This document shows, piece after piece, positions 20,436 through 30,525 of a stretch of 63,172 nt of DNA. Both the position numbers and the translations under genes were made by a program. How positions within the stretch are numbered: the stretch's first letter is position 1; the number at the start of each line of letters is the position of its first letter. A model generated the notes under the pieces. The model was not told the origin of the DNA, ran no database searches, and saw nothing but the letters and a program-made list of their open reading frames with translations. Source of the DNA: Ureibacillus chungkukjangi (lineage in GTDB: Bacteria; Bacillota; Bacilli; Bacillales_A; Planococcaceae); assembly GCF_003217295.1 (NCBI RefSeq), contig NZ_QJTJ01000020.1, positions 1 through 63,172 on the forward strand, in the 5' to 3' direction.

Positions 20436-20714
20436 ATGGCAACACAAAGAAAGGTTCCTTTACGTAAATGTGTCGTAACAGGCGAGATGCTTCCTAAAAA
20501 ATCAATGATACGTGTTGTGCGCTCAAAAGAGGGCGAGGTATCTGTTGATATTACTGGGAAGAAATCAGGACGTGGGGCTTATATTTCAAAATCGGAAGAT
20601 GCAGTGGAAGCTGCTCGGAAGAAAAATATATTAGAACGCCAGCTAGAAGTGAAAATCCCTGAAGAGGTTTATGATGAATTGATTAAACTGATTCGCAGGG
20701 AGTCAATTCTATGA
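20436..20714 (+). CDS. rnpM: YlxR/RnpM, RNase P-modulating protein
   Basis: A 92-residue YlxR-family protein with the conserved N-terminal signature RKCVVTGEMLPKKSMIRVVR and GKKSGRGAYISK. The family has been reported to bind and modulate RNase P RNA. GGAAGGTGA precedes the ATG. Its stop overlaps the next gene's start by 4 nt (ATGA), indicating coupled translation. Confidence 0.93.
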   Translation: MATQRKVPLRKCVVTGEMLPKKSMIRVVRSKEGEVSVDITGKKSGRGAYISKSEDAVEAARKKNILERQLEVKIPEEVYDELIKLIRRESIL

Positions 20715-21013
20715 GTGAACTACTCCAACTACTAGGTTTAGCAGCTAGAGCAAGGAAGATAGTTACTGGGGAAGAGTTAGTAGTGAATTCAATACGTACA
20801 AATAAAGCTAAGCTGGTGCTACTAGCAAATGACGCCTCAAAGAATTCTAGCAAGAAGATTCAAGATAAATGTACGTATTATAACGTTGAGTATCATGTGT
20901 TTGGTGATCGCTACCAGCTAGGGACTGCAATTGGTAAAGAAGCACGTGTCGCAATAGCTATCGTAGATAGTGGATTTGCGAAAAAGATATCTAGTCTACT
21001 CAACGAAAATTAA
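20711..21013 (+). CDS. ylxQ: YlxQ, L7Ae-family RNA-binding protein
   Basis: A 100-residue protein of the L7Ae/L30e/Gadd45 fold ([16 protein letters not shown], then [14 protein letters not shown]). It probably binds kink-turn RNA. Function in Bacillales is poorly defined, but the gene is always placed between ylxR and infB, suggesting a role in translation or rRNA maturation. Confidence 0.92.
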   Translation: MSELLQLLGLAARARKIVTGEELVVNSIRTNKAKLVLLANDASKNSSKKIQDKCTYYNVEYHVFGDRYQLGTAIGKEARVAIAIVDSGFAKKISSLLNEN

Positions 21014-21027
21014 TCGGGGGTGAGCAG

Positions 21028-23502
21028 ATGACCAAAGTAAGAGTTCATGAATATGCGAAAAAAGTAAATAAATCAAGTAAAGAAGTAATCGAAGAGCTTA
21101 AAAAGCTAAACGTTACGGTTTCAAACCATATGTCGACGCTTGAAAGTGACGCTGTTACAAAATTGGATACTGTTTTTAAAGGATCTAATTCTGCACCAAG
21201 ACACACAGAAGTACGTCAAGAGAAGAAGCAAGCTGCACCGAGTGGACAAAGAACTCAGTCAAACGACCAATCGAACCGTCCAAATCGCCCAGCAAATTCT
21301 TCAGCTAACCGACCATCAAATGGTCAAGGAAACCGCCCACAAAATGGATCAGCGAATCGTCCATCAAATGGTCAAGGAAACCGTCCACAAAATGGATCGG
21401 CGAATCGCCCACAAAATGGCCAAGGAAATCGTCCATCAAATGGCTCTGCAAGCAGACCAGCAAACGGATCATCAAACCGTCCGTCTAACAATAATACAGC
21501 GAATCGTCCAAACAATTCGTCTAACGAACAAAGATCAACGTCACAAAACAGTGGCGAAAAATTTAAGAATGCAAAAGGTAACCAAAATCGAAATATGTCC
21601 CAAAATAATAATAACAACTCAAACAACAATAACAACAAAAAAGGCGGCTTTAACAACAACCAACGTAAAAAGCCAGGTATCCATGGAGGCAAACGTCGCC
21701 ATCCTAAAACACACCAACCAACAATTCCACAAGCTCCAAAAGAGCTACCGGAAAAAATCACGTTTTATGAATCTTTATCAGTTGCAGAATTAGCGAAAAA
21801 GCTACACCGTGAGCCATCTGAAATCATCAAAAAATTATTCATGCTTGGCGTTATGGCAACGATTAACCAAGAATTAGACAAAGATGCAATCGAGCTTATC
21901 TGTGCTGATTACGGCGTAGAGGTTGAAGAAGAAGTTCGTATCGACAAAACTGACTTAGATGTTTACTTCGAGCAAGCTGAAGTTGTCGAAGAAGAACAAT
22001 CAGTACGTCCACCAGTTGTAACAATCATGGGTCACGTTGACCACGGTAAAACAACTTTACTTGACTCAATCCGTAACACAAAAGTAACTGCTGGTGAAGC
22101 AGGTGGAATCACTCAGCATATCGGTGCTTACCAAGTAAATATCGATGGCAAAAAAATCACATTCCTAGATACTCCTGGACATGCTGCGTTTACAACAATG
22201 CGTGCTCGTGGTGCAAGTATCACGGATTTAGCAATCATCGTAGTAGCTGCTGATGATGGTGTAATGCCACAAACAGTTGAAGCGATCAACCATGCGAAAG
22301 CTGCTGAAGTACCAATTATTGTTGCAGTAAACAAAATGGATAAGCCATCAGCGAATCCTGACCGTGTAATGCAAGAATTAACTGAGCACGGCTTAGTTCC
22401 TGAAGACTGGGGCGGCGAAACAATTTTCGTTCCAATATCTGCCTTAAAAGGTGAAGGTATTGATACGCTATTAGAGATGATACTATTAGTATCTGAAGTA
22501 GCTGAACTAAAAGCAAACCCAGGTCGTTCAGCTATTGGTTCAGTAATTGAAGCACAGCTAGACAAAGGTCGTGGCTCTGTAGCAACATTATTAGTACAAG
22601 ATGGAACTTTACGTGTTGGTGACCCAATCGTAGTTGGTCATGCTTATGGACGTGTACGTGCAATGGTTAATGACCTTGGCCGTCGTGTAAAAGAAGCAGG
22701 TCCTTCAACACCGGTTGAAATCACTGGGATTAACGAAGTGCCACAAGCTGGTGACCGTTTCGTAGTCTTCGAAGATGAGAAAACAGCCCGTCAAGTGGGT
22801 GAATCTCGTGCGATGACTGCAATCCAAGCAAACCGTTCTGAAAAACAACGCGTAACGTTAGATAACCTGTTCGAACAAATGTCACATGGCGAAGTTAAGG
22901 AATTAAACTTAATCGTTAAAGCTGACGTTCAAGGTACTGTGGAAGCAATGGCTGCATCATTAATGAAAATCGATGTAGAAGGCGTTAACGTGAAAATCAT
23001 TCACACTGGCGCTGGTGCGATTACAGAATCGGATATTTCATTAGCAGCTGCTTCAAACGCAATCGTTATTGGATTTAACGTTCGTCCGGACGTAAATGCA
23101 AAACGTGCTGCAGATGAAGAAGGCGTTGATATTCGTTTACATCGTATTATTTACAAAGTAATCGAAGAAATCGAAGCGGCGATGAAAGGGATGCTTGATC
23201 CTGAATTTGAAGAAAAAATTATCGGTCAAGCTGAAGTTCGTCAAACGATTAAAGTATCAAAAGTTGGTACAATCGCTGGTTCATATGTAACTGAAGGTAA
23301 AATTACTCGTGACTCAGGCGTTCGTATCATTCGCGAAGGTATCGTTATTTTCGAAGGGGATTTAGATACGCTAAAACGTTTCAAAGACGATGCAAAAGAA
23401 GTAGCAAAAGGTTACGAATGTGGTATCACAATCAAAAACTTCAATGACATTAAAGAAGGCGACATTATCGAAGCCTTCGTAATGGAAGAAATTAAACGAT
23501 AA
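21028..23502 (+). CDS. infB: Translation initiation factor IF-2
   Basis: GTPase that recruits initiator tRNA to the 30S subunit. The 824-residue product has an N-terminal IF2_N helix domain (about 1-50), a long Asn/Pro/Gln/Gly-rich linker (about 80-190) built from repeated NRPxNG units, a second IF2_N domain (about 245-300), the G domain (GHVDHGKTT at about 335, DTPGH, NKMD) and the beta-barrel and C1/C2 domains. GGGGGTGAGC precedes the ATG. The linker repeats are nearly identical in DNA, suggesting recent expansion. Confidence 0.98.
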   Translation: MTKVRVHEYAKKVNKSSKEVIEELKKLNVTVSNHMSTLESDAVTKLDTVFKGSNSAPRHTEVRQEKKQAAPSGQRTQSNDQSNRPNRPANSSANRPSNGQGNRPQNGSANRPSNGQGNRPQNGSANRPQNGQGNRPSNGSASRPANGSSNRPSNNNTANRPNNSSNEQRSTSQNSGEKFKNAKGNQNRNMSQNNNNNSNNNNNKKGGFNNNQRKKPGIHGGKRRHPKTHQPTIPQAPKELPEKITFYESLSVAELAKKLHREPSEIIKKLFMLGVMATINQELDKDAIELICADYGVEVEEEVRIDKTDLDVYFEQAEVVEEEQSVRPPVVTIMGHVDHGKTTLLDSIRNTKVTAGEAGGITQHIGAYQVNIDGKKITFLDTPGHAAFTTMRARGASITDLAIIVVAADDGVMPQTVEAINHAKAAEVPIIVAVNKMDKPSANPDRVMQELTEHGLVPEDWGGETIFVPISALKGEGIDTLLEMILLVSEVAELKANPGRSAIGSVIEAQLDKGRGSVATLLVQDGTLRVGDPIVVGHAYGRVRAMVNDLGRRVKEAGPSTPVEITGINEVPQAGDRFVVFEDEKTARQVGESRAMTAIQANRSEKQRVTLDNLFEQMSHGEVKELNLIVKADVQGTVEAMAASLMKIDVEGVNVKIIHTGAGAITESDISLAAASNAIVIGFNVRPDVNAKRAADEEGVDIRLHRIIYKVIEEIEAAMKGMLDPEFEEKIIGQAEVRQTIKVSKVGTIAGSYVTEGKITRDSGVRIIREGIVIFEGDLDTLKRFKDDAKEVAKGYECGITIKNFNDIKEGDIIEAFVMEEIKR

Positions 23503-23780
23503 TGATCGTTTACGCGGAAGTTGAGTTTATCATTTCTGAATCCCATTCGTTAAAGGAAAAGCGAGCTGTTCTACAGCGAATGATTACCCGAACAAAGCAG
23601 AAATTTAATGTTTCTGTGGCAGAAATAGATCATCAAAATGTATGGCAACGGACAAGAATCGCTCTTGTCTGCGTGTCTTCATCTAAGATGAGTGCAGAGC
23701 GAGAAATCAATCATGCACTTCACTTCCTAAAGTCTAACCCTTCCTGGGAGCAACTCGAGGTCTGGACAGACTACTTATAA
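23502..23780 (+). CDS. ylxP: YlxP, DUF503 family protein
   Basis: A 92-residue DUF503 protein with the hallmark ESHSLKEKRAVLQRMITR and VSVAEIDHQNVWQR segments. The family is linked to ribosome assembly through its fixed position between infB and rbfA; the biochemical role is not settled. The ATG overlaps the infB stop by one base (TAATG). Confidence 0.92.
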   Translation: MIVYAEVEFIISESHSLKEKRAVLQRMITRTKQKFNVSVAEIDHQNVWQRTRIALVCVSSSKMSAEREINHALHFLKSNPSWEQLEVWTDYL

Positions 23781-23897
23781 AATGGCGGTACTCGTTCTCG
23801 TTAAGCTATAGCTTTAAGAAATTTTTGATGCTCCTTTTATTACGAATCGTTTGCTTTTACAAGGCAATGGGTACGTAAAGTAGGAGGCAATATTTTA

Positions 23898-23930
23898 GCG
23901 GATAAGAAAGAATAAATCCTTCTTATCCGC
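23898..23930 (+). other. strong hairpin between ylxP and rbfA
   Basis: GCGGATAAGA (23898-23907) pairs with TCTTATCCGC (23921-23930). There is no T-run, so it is more likely an mRNA processing or stability structure than a terminator. Confidence 0.5.
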
Positions 23931-23942
23931 ATAAGTGTAACT

Positions 23943-23985
23943 AAGGCTAATTGTCAAAAAGCTCGGCAATTAGCCTAGTTTTCTA
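23943..23985 (+). terminator. terminator before rbfA
   Basis: AGGCTAATTG pairs with CAATTAGCCT, followed by AGTTTTCTAATCTTT. It implies that rbfA is at least partly separated from infB-ylxP. Confidence 0.65.
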
Positions 23986-24009
23986 ATCTTTATACAGAGG
24001 TGTCACTAT

Positions 24010-24351
24010 ATGTCATTACGTTCAAATCGAATAGCAGAACAAATGAAAAAAGAGCTTGGTGATATCATCACTCGTAAACTAAAAGACCCACGCGTTGGGT
24101 TTATTACAGTAACAGATGTAGAAGTTTCTGGTGACTTACAACTAGCAACAGTCTACATCTCATCACTAGGCAATGACCGTGAACGTGAAGAAACGCTAAA
24201 GGCTTTAGCAAAAGCTGCAGGCTTCATCCGCACTGAAATTGGTCATCGTATTCGCTTGCGTCGCACACCAGAAATCACATTTGAATTCGATTCATCTGTA
24301 GAATACGGCAACAAAATCGACGCACTTCTACGTTCACTAAACAACGACTAA
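24010..24351 (+). CDS. rbfA: Ribosome-binding factor A
   Basis: KH-fold factor needed for 16S rRNA 5'-end processing and cold adaptation. The 113-residue product has typical [22 protein letters not shown] and [19 protein letters not shown] segments. The AGAGGTG ribosome binding site lies 8 nt before ATG 24010. In many Bacillales truB follows directly; here 529 bases with a terminator and a repeat element intervene. Confidence 0.96.
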   Translation: MSLRSNRIAEQMKKELGDIITRKLKDPRVGFITVTDVEVSGDLQLATVYISSLGNDREREETLKALAKAAGFIRTEIGHRIRLRRTPEITFEFDSSVEYGNKIDALLRSLNND

Positions 24352-24367
24352 TCGATCAATTAAAAGC

Positions 24368-24410
24368 AAAGCCTACATCTGCATAAGCAAGTGCGATGTA
24401 GGCTTTTTCT
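24368..24410 (+). terminator. terminator after rbfA
   Basis: AAAGCCTACATC (24368-24379) pairs perfectly with GATGTAGGCTTT (24395-24406), with a T-rich 3' end. Confidence 0.88.
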
Positions 24411-24480
24411 TGCTGCCCGCAAGCTACTTCAGTTGATAAAAATTTAGGGAAACAAGTAAAATATTGACTAGGGTTTGTGA

Positions 24481-24725
24481 AGTGTCGGGATTAATCAAGA
24501 AACTGTCGGGATTTTCAGCAAAAGTGTCGGGATTATTTCAAAAGAAGCTTTTGCACAAACTTAGTAGTAGGAAACTATTGCTTATTAATATGTCACTTAA
24601 GTTTTAAGCTTGATTAAAGAAAAGTGCTAAAGTGTTTTAATAAATTTGTGCCAAATTTATTAATAATGCACTATGCACTTTTGAAGTGGCTAGATTATCA
24701 GCAAAAGTGGCTAGATTATAAAAAG
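24481..24725. repeat. dispersed 21-bp-box element, copy 1
   Basis: Three TGTCGGGATT boxes start at 24483, 24504 and 24525, exactly 21 bp apart. A central palindrome AATAAATTTG...CAAATTTATT lies at about 24640-24663. Two AGTGGCTAGATTAT boxes start at 24687 and 24708, again 21 bp apart. The reverse complement aligns through the core with the element at 50886-51225. It begins soon after the rbfA terminator. Confidence 0.85.
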
Positions 24726-24880
24726 AGCGACTACGTTTATTAATTAGCAGTCAAAAGAATGATAAAATTGCATCAAATTCAATAAAAAATTGATGGGTTA
24801 ATTTGAGTTGACGGAAACGCCTCTAGTTCTGGCGGATATCGCAAGTCTTCCTCCGCCACCCCATCCAAAGGAGCTTACAT

Positions 24881-25789
24881 ATGAACGGCATTTTACCTCT
24901 ATGGAAAGAGCGCGGCATGACAAGTCATGATTGCGTCTTCAAGCTACGTAAAATTTTAAAAACGAAAAAGGTTGGCCACACCGGGACACTCGATCCGGCT
25001 GTAGAAGGCGTATTGCCAATCTGTATTGGGCAAGCAACAAGAATTGCAGAATATTTAACTGACGCGGGCAAAACATATGAAGCAGTTGTATCTATCGGCA
25101 GAACTACGACAACTGAGGATGCAGAAGGCGAAACGGTTGAGGAGAATTTATCTCCTAAAACATTCTCACGTGAGCAGCTACTAGAAGCACTTCAGCAACT
25201 AACAGGCGAAATTGAACAAACTCCGCCGATGTTCTCAGCAGTAAAAGTAAATGGAAAAAGACTTTATGAGTATGCTCGAAAAGGAGAAATCGTTGAACGT
25301 CCAACTAGAAAAGTAACGATTTATTCGCTTGAATTATTGGATGATGCACGAAGCTTCGAGGGGGAAGAAGTTACTTTCCGAATTCGAATCGCCTGCAGTA
25401 AAGGCACATATATCCGAACACTTGCTGTTCAAATTGGGGAGAAGCTTGGTTACCCTGCACACATGGCATCCCTTGTTCGTACGGCATCTGGCACATTTAC
25501 TAAAAAAGATTGCGTTACACTCAAACAGGTGGAAGAAATCATGAACGAAGGGAATATCAATGAGGTAATCCTTCCTGTTGAATATGCATTGACAGCCTAT
25601 CCATCTATTGAGGTTGACGAATCAATTGAAAAACAAATTTTGAATGGACAAGTTCTTCCAATTCATGCATTATTGAAAGAAAATGATAAAATAGTTTATA
25701 GCATCCAAGGTAAGGCTTACGCGGTCTATATTCAACATCCAACAAAAGAAGGGTACATGAAACCAGAGAAAATGTTCCCGATCAACTGA
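24881..25789 (+). CDS. truB: tRNA pseudouridine(55) synthase
   Basis: Forms pseudouridine 55 in the T loop of tRNAs. The 302-residue product has the catalytic Asp in KVGHTGTLDPAVEGVLP (about residues 30-46), the KTYEAVVSIGRTT segment, and a C-terminal PUA-like region. AAAGGAG lies upstream of ATG 24881. It is followed after 19 nt by ribF, the standard pairing. Confidence 0.96.
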   Translation: MNGILPLWKERGMTSHDCVFKLRKILKTKKVGHTGTLDPAVEGVLPICIGQATRIAEYLTDAGKTYEAVVSIGRTTTTEDAEGETVEENLSPKTFSREQLLEALQQLTGEIEQTPPMFSAVKVNGKRLYEYARKGEIVERPTRKVTIYSLELLDDARSFEGEEVTFRIRIACSKGTYIRTLAVQIGEKLGYPAHMASLVRTASGTFTKKDCVTLKQVEEIMNEGNINEVILPVEYALTAYPSIEVDESIEKQILNGQVLPIHALLKENDKIVYSIQGKAYAVYIQHPTKEGYMKPEKMFPIN

Positions 25790-25808
25790 TTAGGAGGCAA
25801 GATCCGTC

Positions 25809-26762
25809 ATGAAGGTAGTACATTTAAAATACCCGCATCAACTTAATTTAGTAAACGAATTTTCTACTGCATATTCTTTAGCAGTGGGTTTCTTTGATGG
25901 CGTACATAAAGGACATCAAGCCGTAATTCAAAACGCAAAGGAAATGGCAAAGCAACTGAATATCGAAAGCGCTGTCATGACTTTTGATCCGCATCCATCG
26001 ATAGTTCTAGGAGGGCGCAAAGAACAAGTATTTTACATAACACCTCTCCAACAAAAGCTTGATGTACTAGAAGAGTTCGGTGTGGAAAATGTTTTTGTTG
26101 TTAATTTTACATCTGATTTTGCAAAGCTTTCACCAGAGGACTTTATTCAATACTTTATAAAAGACCTAAATGTGAAGCATGTTACAGCTGGTTTTGACTT
26201 CTCCTTTGGCCAATTTGGAAAAGGGAAGATGGAGACAATGCAGGAGCTAAGCAACGGAGAATATGGCGTAACGGTTATTGAAAAGCAGAGTGATGAAGAA
26301 GAGAAAATCAGCTCTACAAGAATTCGTGCATATCTTCAAGATGGTGACATGGAAAGCGCTGCTAAGCTTTTAGGTCGCGCTTTTGAGGTGCCAGGTATTG
26401 TAGTTCACGGAGACAAGCGAGGACGTACAATCGGTTTCCCTACAGCGAATATTCAGTCCATAGAAGGAAGCTTCATACCTGCTACAGGTGTGTATGCTGT
26501 TAAAATCCTTGTACAGGATAAATGGTATGATGGCGTATGTAATGTGGGCTATAAACCGACCTTTAAGAATCCTGAGGACAAGCAACTATCCATTGAAGTG
26601 CATATTTTAGACTTTGACAAAAACATCTACGGGGAAGAAGTTAAAGTAGGCTGGTATAAACGCATCCGTAGCGAGAAGAAATTTGATGGCATCGAATCGT
26701 TGAAAGCTCAGATTGAGAAGGACAAAAACGAAGCTATTGAATATTTCCAGGTACATTCGTAA
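25809..26762 (+). CDS. ribF: Bifunctional riboflavin kinase / FAD synthetase
   Basis: Converts riboflavin to FMN and then FAD. The 317-residue product has an N-terminal nucleotidyltransferase domain (GFFDGVHKGHQAVI at about 28-41; SSTRIRAYL at about 165-173) and a C-terminal riboflavin kinase domain (KRGRTIGFPTANI, about 200-212). TAGGAGG precedes the ATG. Confidence 0.97.
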   Translation: MKVVHLKYPHQLNLVNEFSTAYSLAVGFFDGVHKGHQAVIQNAKEMAKQLNIESAVMTFDPHPSIVLGGRKEQVFYITPLQQKLDVLEEFGVENVFVVNFTSDFAKLSPEDFIQYFIKDLNVKHVTAGFDFSFGQFGKGKMETMQELSNGEYGVTVIEKQSDEEEKISSTRIRAYLQDGDMESAAKLLGRAFEVPGIVVHGDKRGRTIGFPTANIQSIEGSFIPATGVYAVKILVQDKWYDGVCNVGYKPTFKNPEDKQLSIEVHILDFDKNIYGEEVKVGWYKRIRSEKKFDGIESLKAQIEKDKNEAIEYFQVHS

Positions 26763-26765
26763 TAG

Positions 26766-26794
26766 TTGATTGTCAAACAGAAGTATGGTACTAT
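26766..26794 (+). promoter_or_regulatory. candidate promoter for rpsO
   Basis: TTGATT (26766-26771), a 17-bp spacer and TACTAT (26789-26794) with an extended TGG just upstream. It lies right after ribF and in front of the S15 leader. Confidence 0.6.
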
Positions 26795-26806
26795 TCATTA
26801 AGTGCA

Positions 26807-26856
26807 TAGCACAAACCTTGGCTCGGCTTTTCGATTCTCCAACGACTGCTGTGCTA
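26807..26856 (+). promoter_or_regulatory. S15 (rpsO) autoregulatory leader
   Basis: TAGCACA (26807-26813) pairs with TGTGCTA (26850-26856), and the inner TTGG pairs with CCAA around a GGCTCGG-rich loop. Sequence and position fit the Gram-positive S15 leader, in which free S15 binds a junction that mimics its rRNA site and represses its own synthesis. Confidence 0.75.
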
Positions 26857-26895
26857 GAGGTGTAAAATAATTATTATTTGGGAGGTCCATTCAAC

Positions 26896-27165
26896 ATGGC
26901 AATTACAAAAGAACGTAAAAACGAAATTATCGCTGAGTACCAAACTCACGAAGGGGACACTGGTTCTCCAGAAGTACAAATCGCAGTATTAACTGCTGAT
27001 ATCAACGCTTTAAACGCTCACTTAAGCACTCACAAAAAAGATTATCACTCACAACGTGGTCTTCTTAAAAAAATCGGTCGTCGTCGTCACTTATTAAAGT
27101 ACCTTCGTGAAAACGAAGTAGCACGCTACCGTGAACTAATCAAACGTTTAGGCTTACGTCGATAA
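26896..27165 (+). CDS. rpsO: 30S ribosomal protein S15
   Basis: Primary 16S rRNA-binding protein of the 30S platform. It has the standard 89 residues, with [20 protein letters not shown] and [22 protein letters not shown] motifs. ATG 26896 follows GGGAGG with 9-nt spacing; the open frame extends upstream to 26878 but includes the ribosome binding site. It is probably autoregulated through its leader. Confidence 0.98.
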   Translation: MAITKERKNEIIAEYQTHEGDTGSPEVQIAVLTADINALNAHLSTHKKDYHSQRGLLKKIGRRRHLLKYLRENEVARYRELIKRLGLRR

Positions 27166-27178
27166 TACAAAAGCAGGT

Positions 27179-27212
27179 GCAGCTAGGCTCGATTAGATTC
27201 AAGCCTAGCTGC
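27179..27212 (+). other. perfect hairpin after rpsO
   Basis: GCAGCTAGGCT (27179-27189) pairs perfectly with AGCCTAGCTGC (27202-27212). A CAGAGA...TCTCTG hairpin and then the terminator follow, forming a three-hairpin 3' end to the rpsO transcript. The first lacks a T-run and may be an RNase-processing or mRNA-stabilising structure. Confidence 0.55.
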
Positions 27213-27254
27213 TAAAGCTACACATAAGGAAGCAGAGAACGATCTCTGTTTAAG

Positions 27255-27285
27255 AAAAGCGGGAACATTCCCGCTTTTTATTTAT
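27255..27285 (+). terminator. terminator after rpsO
   Basis: AAAAGCGGG (27255-27263) pairs with CCCGCTTTT (27270-27278), followed by TTATTTATG. Confidence 0.88.
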
Positions 27286-27569
27286 GTAAAAAGTATATGG
27301 TCAAATCTAGCAATTAAACCGATTATCAGTATTTAATTGTAAAATTTGGACAAATTGATAATAAAAAGTTTCTCTTTAAAAGATCAATCAGTCATAAAAA
27401 TGGCCTGATTTTTAGATAATAGATATAGATCTCCTAAAATAATTGTAAAAATTATACGAATTAGACATAATTAGATTGAAAATATTTAGCATAGATATTG
27501 GTTTTTTGATACACTTACTATGATTATATTCGTGATGAAAGTGTGTTTCAAAAGAAAGGGGTTCATTAA
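27286..27569. other. intergenic region upstream of pnp
   Basis: A very AT-rich 280-bp leader region with no gene and no repeat. A promoter for pnp is expected, but the several TTGATA/TATATT-like matches have poor spacing, so I make no call. Confidence 0.35.
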
Positions 27570-29684
27570 ATGACCGAAAAGAAAGTCTATTCATATGAAT
27601 GGGCTGGCCGACAACTAGTAGTAGAAGTAGGACAGCTAGCAAAACAAGCAAACGGTGCTGCATTAATTCGATACGGTGAATCAGCAGTACTATCAACAGC
27701 AACAATGTCAAAATCACCGAAGCCATTAGATTTCTTCCCATTAACAGTGAACTATGAAGAACGTCTATATGCAGCAGGTAAAATTCCTGGAGGTTTCATT
27801 AAACGTGAAGGACGCCCATCAGAGCACGCAATCCTTGTTTCACGTCTAATTGACCGTCCGATTCGTCCAATGTTCCCAGATGGCTTCCGTAACGAGGTAC
27901 AAGTTATCTCTATGGTAATGTCTTCTGATCCAAACTGCCCTACTGATGTAGCAGCAATGTTCGGTTCTTCTTTAGCGTTAGCTACTTCGGATGTTCCATT
28001 TGATGGCCCTATCGCAGGTGTGCATGTTGGGTATATCGACGGAGAATTCGTTCTTAACCCAACAACTGAGCAATCAGAAAAAAGCACTGTTCACTTAACT
28101 GTGGCAGGGAACAAAGATGCCATTAACATGGTAGAAGCAGGTGCATTAGAAGTACCTGAGGAAATCATGCTAGAAGCAATTATGTTCGGTCATGAAGAAA
28201 TTAAGAAATTAATTGCCTTCCAAGAACAAATCGTTGCTGAAATGGGCAAAGAAAAAATCGCAGTAGAATTATACGAAGTGGATCAAGAAATTCAAGCACA
28301 AGTAAAAGCTATGTGTGAAGAAGATATGATCGCTGCTATCCAAACGGTTGAAAAGCATGCTCGTGAAGAAGCAATCGGTGTCGTAAAAGAGCGCGTGATG
28401 GCTAGCTTTGAAGAGCAAGAAGCTGATGATGCAACATTAAAACAAGTAAAAACAATTTTAGATAAAATGGTAAAAGAAGAAGTTCGTCGTCTTATCACTG
28501 AAGACAAAGTTCGTCCAGATGGTCGTAAAGTCGATGAAATTCGCCCACTATCTTCTGAAGTAGGCCTATTAGAGCGTACTCACGGTTCTGGTCTGTTCAC
28601 ACGTGGACAAACTCAAGCACTTTCAATTTGTACATTAGGTCCACTTGGCGATGTTCAAATCATTGATGGCTTAGGGCTTGAAGAATCAAAACGCTTCATG
28701 CATCACTATAACTTCCCACAATTCTCAGTTGGGGAAACAGGACCAATTCGTGGACCAGGTCGTCGTGAAATCGGTCACGGTGCTTTAGGTGAACGTGCAT
28801 TACTTGCAGTTATTCCTGATGAAGCAGACTTCCCATACGCAATCCGTTGTGTGTCTGAGGTATTAGAATCAAACGGTTCAACTTCTCAAGCATCAATTTG
28901 TGCATCAACACTTGCAATGATGGATGCTGGTGTTCCAATTAAAGCACCAGTTGCTGGTATTGCAATGGGTCTTGTGAAAAAAGGTGAGCACTACTCAATC
29001 TTAACGGACATCCAAGGTATGGAAGATCACCTTGGCGACATGGACTTTAAAGTTGCCGGTACTGCTAAAGGTGTTACAGCACTTCAAATGGACATCAAAA
29101 TTGATGGTCTATCACGCAACATTCTTGAAGAAGCATTACAACAAGCGAAAGCTGGACGTATGATCATTCTAGAATCAATGCTTGCAACACTTGCTGAATC
29201 ACGTACAAGCCTATCGAAATACGCTCCAAAAATCGAAGTGATTCGTATCAATCCAGATAAAATCCGTGACGTAATCGGTTCTGGTGGTAAAACAATCAAC
29301 AAAATCATCGATGAAACTGGCGTAAAAATCGACACAGAACAAGACGGCACAATCTACATCTCTTCAGCAAACGAAGAAATGAACAAGCGTGCTAAAGAAA
29401 TCATCGAATCAATCGTACGTGAAGCTAAAGTAGGCGAGTACTACATGGCAACAGTAAGACGTATCGAAAAATTCGGTGCCTTCTGTGAAATCTTCCCTGG
29501 AAAAGACGGATTACTACACATCTCTGAAATCCAAGAAGAACGCACAAGCAAAGTAGAAGACGTCCTAAAACTTGGCGACGAATTACTAGTAAAAGTAATC
29601 GAAATCGACAACCAAGGCCGCGTCAACCTATCTCGCAAAGTAGTCATCAAAGAAGAAAAAGAACGCGCTGAACAAGGCGAATAA
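27570..29684 (+). CDS. pnp: Polynucleotide phosphorylase
   Basis: 3'-5' phosphorolytic exoribonuclease of the mRNA degradosome. The 704-residue product has two RNase PH domains (the second with the [13 protein letters not shown] and GSTSQAS motifs), a KH domain ([17 protein letters not shown], about 562-580) and a C-terminal S1 domain (about 620-690). The ribosome binding site is AAAGGGG. The window also encodes RNase J2 and RNase Y, its functional partners. Confidence 0.98.
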   Translation: MTEKKVYSYEWAGRQLVVEVGQLAKQANGAALIRYGESAVLSTATMSKSPKPLDFFPLTVNYEERLYAAGKIPGGFIKREGRPSEHAILVSRLIDRPIRPMFPDGFRNEVQVISMVMSSDPNCPTDVAAMFGSSLALATSDVPFDGPIAGVHVGYIDGEFVLNPTTEQSEKSTVHLTVAGNKDAINMVEAGALEVPEEIMLEAIMFGHEEIKKLIAFQEQIVAEMGKEKIAVELYEVDQEIQAQVKAMCEEDMIAAIQTVEKHAREEAIGVVKERVMASFEEQEADDATLKQVKTILDKMVKEEVRRLITEDKVRPDGRKVDEIRPLSSEVGLLERTHGSGLFTRGQTQALSICTLGPLGDVQIIDGLGLEESKRFMHHYNFPQFSVGETGPIRGPGRREIGHGALGERALLAVIPDEADFPYAIRCVSEVLESNGSTSQASICASTLAMMDAGVPIKAPVAGIAMGLVKKGEHYSILTDIQGMEDHLGDMDFKVAGTAKGVTALQMDIKIDGLSRNILEEALQQAKAGRMIILESMLATLAESRTSLSKYAPKIEVIRINPDKIRDVIGSGGKTINKIIDETGVKIDTEQDGTIYISSANEEMNKRAKEIIESIVREAKVGEYYMATVRRIEKFGAFCEIFPGKDGLLHISEIQEERTSKVEDVLKLGDELLVKVIEIDNQGRVNLSRKVVIKEEKERAEQGE

Positions 29685-29694
29685 TAATAACTTT

Positions 29695-29730
29695 AAAGCA
29701 GAGGGAGTAAGTTTCCTCTGCTTTTTTTGG
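29695..29730 (+). terminator. terminator after pnp
   Basis: AAAGCAGAGG (29695-29704) pairs perfectly with CCTCTGCTTT (29715-29724), followed by TTTT. Array 3 begins about 10 bp later. Confidence 0.92.
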
Positions 29731-29739
29731 GGGATTGGG

Positions 29740-30425
29740 AGGAAAACCACTTGGATTGCTACGGTTTGGAGCGAGTGATCTAGTGGAACGTCGTAAAAGC
29801 GTCAGCATTGCTACGATACGAAGCGGGAATTCGTTTGAAAAGTAGCAAACCAGCTAGGATTACTACCGTTAGGAGCGAGTAACCTAGTGGAACGTCGTAA
29901 AAGCGTCAGCATTGCTACGATTTGGAGTGAGAATCTGTTTGAAAAGTAGCAAACCGGCTTGGATTACTACCATTAGGAGCGAGTGACCTCGTGGAACGTC
30001 GTAAAAGCGTCAGCATTGCTACGATACGAAGCGGGAATCCGTTTGAAAAGTAGCAAACCAGCTAGGATTACTACCATTAGGAGCGAGTGACCTAGTGGAA
30101 CGTCGTAAAAGCGTCAGCATTGCTACGATCCGAAGTGAGAATCCGTTTGAAAAGTAGCAAACCGGCTTGGATTACTACCGATAGGAGCGGGAATCCTTTT
30201 GAAAAGTAGTAAAACAGCTTGGATTGCCACTATCTGGAAAAAGTAACCTCATGAAAAGTAGCAAACCGGCTTGGATTACTACCATTAGGAGCGAGTGACC
30301 TCGTGGAACGTCGTAAAAGCTCAGCATTGCTACGATTCAAAGCGAGTAACCACATGAAATGTAGCAAACCAGCCTCCTATGCTACAATCCGAAGAAAGTT
30401 CCCTCATGAAACGTAGCAAACCCAC
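29740..30425. repeat. 52-bp tandem array 3 (about 13 half-units, 104-bp higher order)
   Basis: TCGTAAAAGC starts at 29791, 29895, 29999, 30103 and 30311, spacings of 104 or 208 bp. Each 104-bp unit consists of two diverged 52-bp halves: one with GGAACGTCGTAAAAGCG, the other with TTGCTACGAT and AAAAGTAGCAAACC. The inverted arm pair is TTGCTAC/GTAGCAA. It lies between convergent units, pnp (+) and the ABC exporter (-). The last 200 bp are more degenerate. Confidence 0.93.
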
Positions 30426-30465
30426 CACGCCCACCACTTTGTACATCAAACCGCCCCCATCTCAA

Positions 30466-30497
30466 TAAGAAAAACCGATCAACACTGACCGGTTCCC
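30466..30497 (-). terminator. terminator of the ABC exporter operon
   Basis: Read on the minus strand, AACCGGTC (30494-30487) pairs with GATCGGTT (30480-30473), followed by TTTCTTATT. Confidence 0.75.
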
Positions 30498-30525
30498 GAG
30501 GTAACTCTATATTCAAAGTCCAATC

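Noticed and set aside
24830-24858. TGGCGGA/TCCGCCA pair before truB as part of the 21-bp-box element
   Set aside because: Spacing is 22 bp, orientation is inverted, and the flanking frame does not match; it is probably a simple hairpin.
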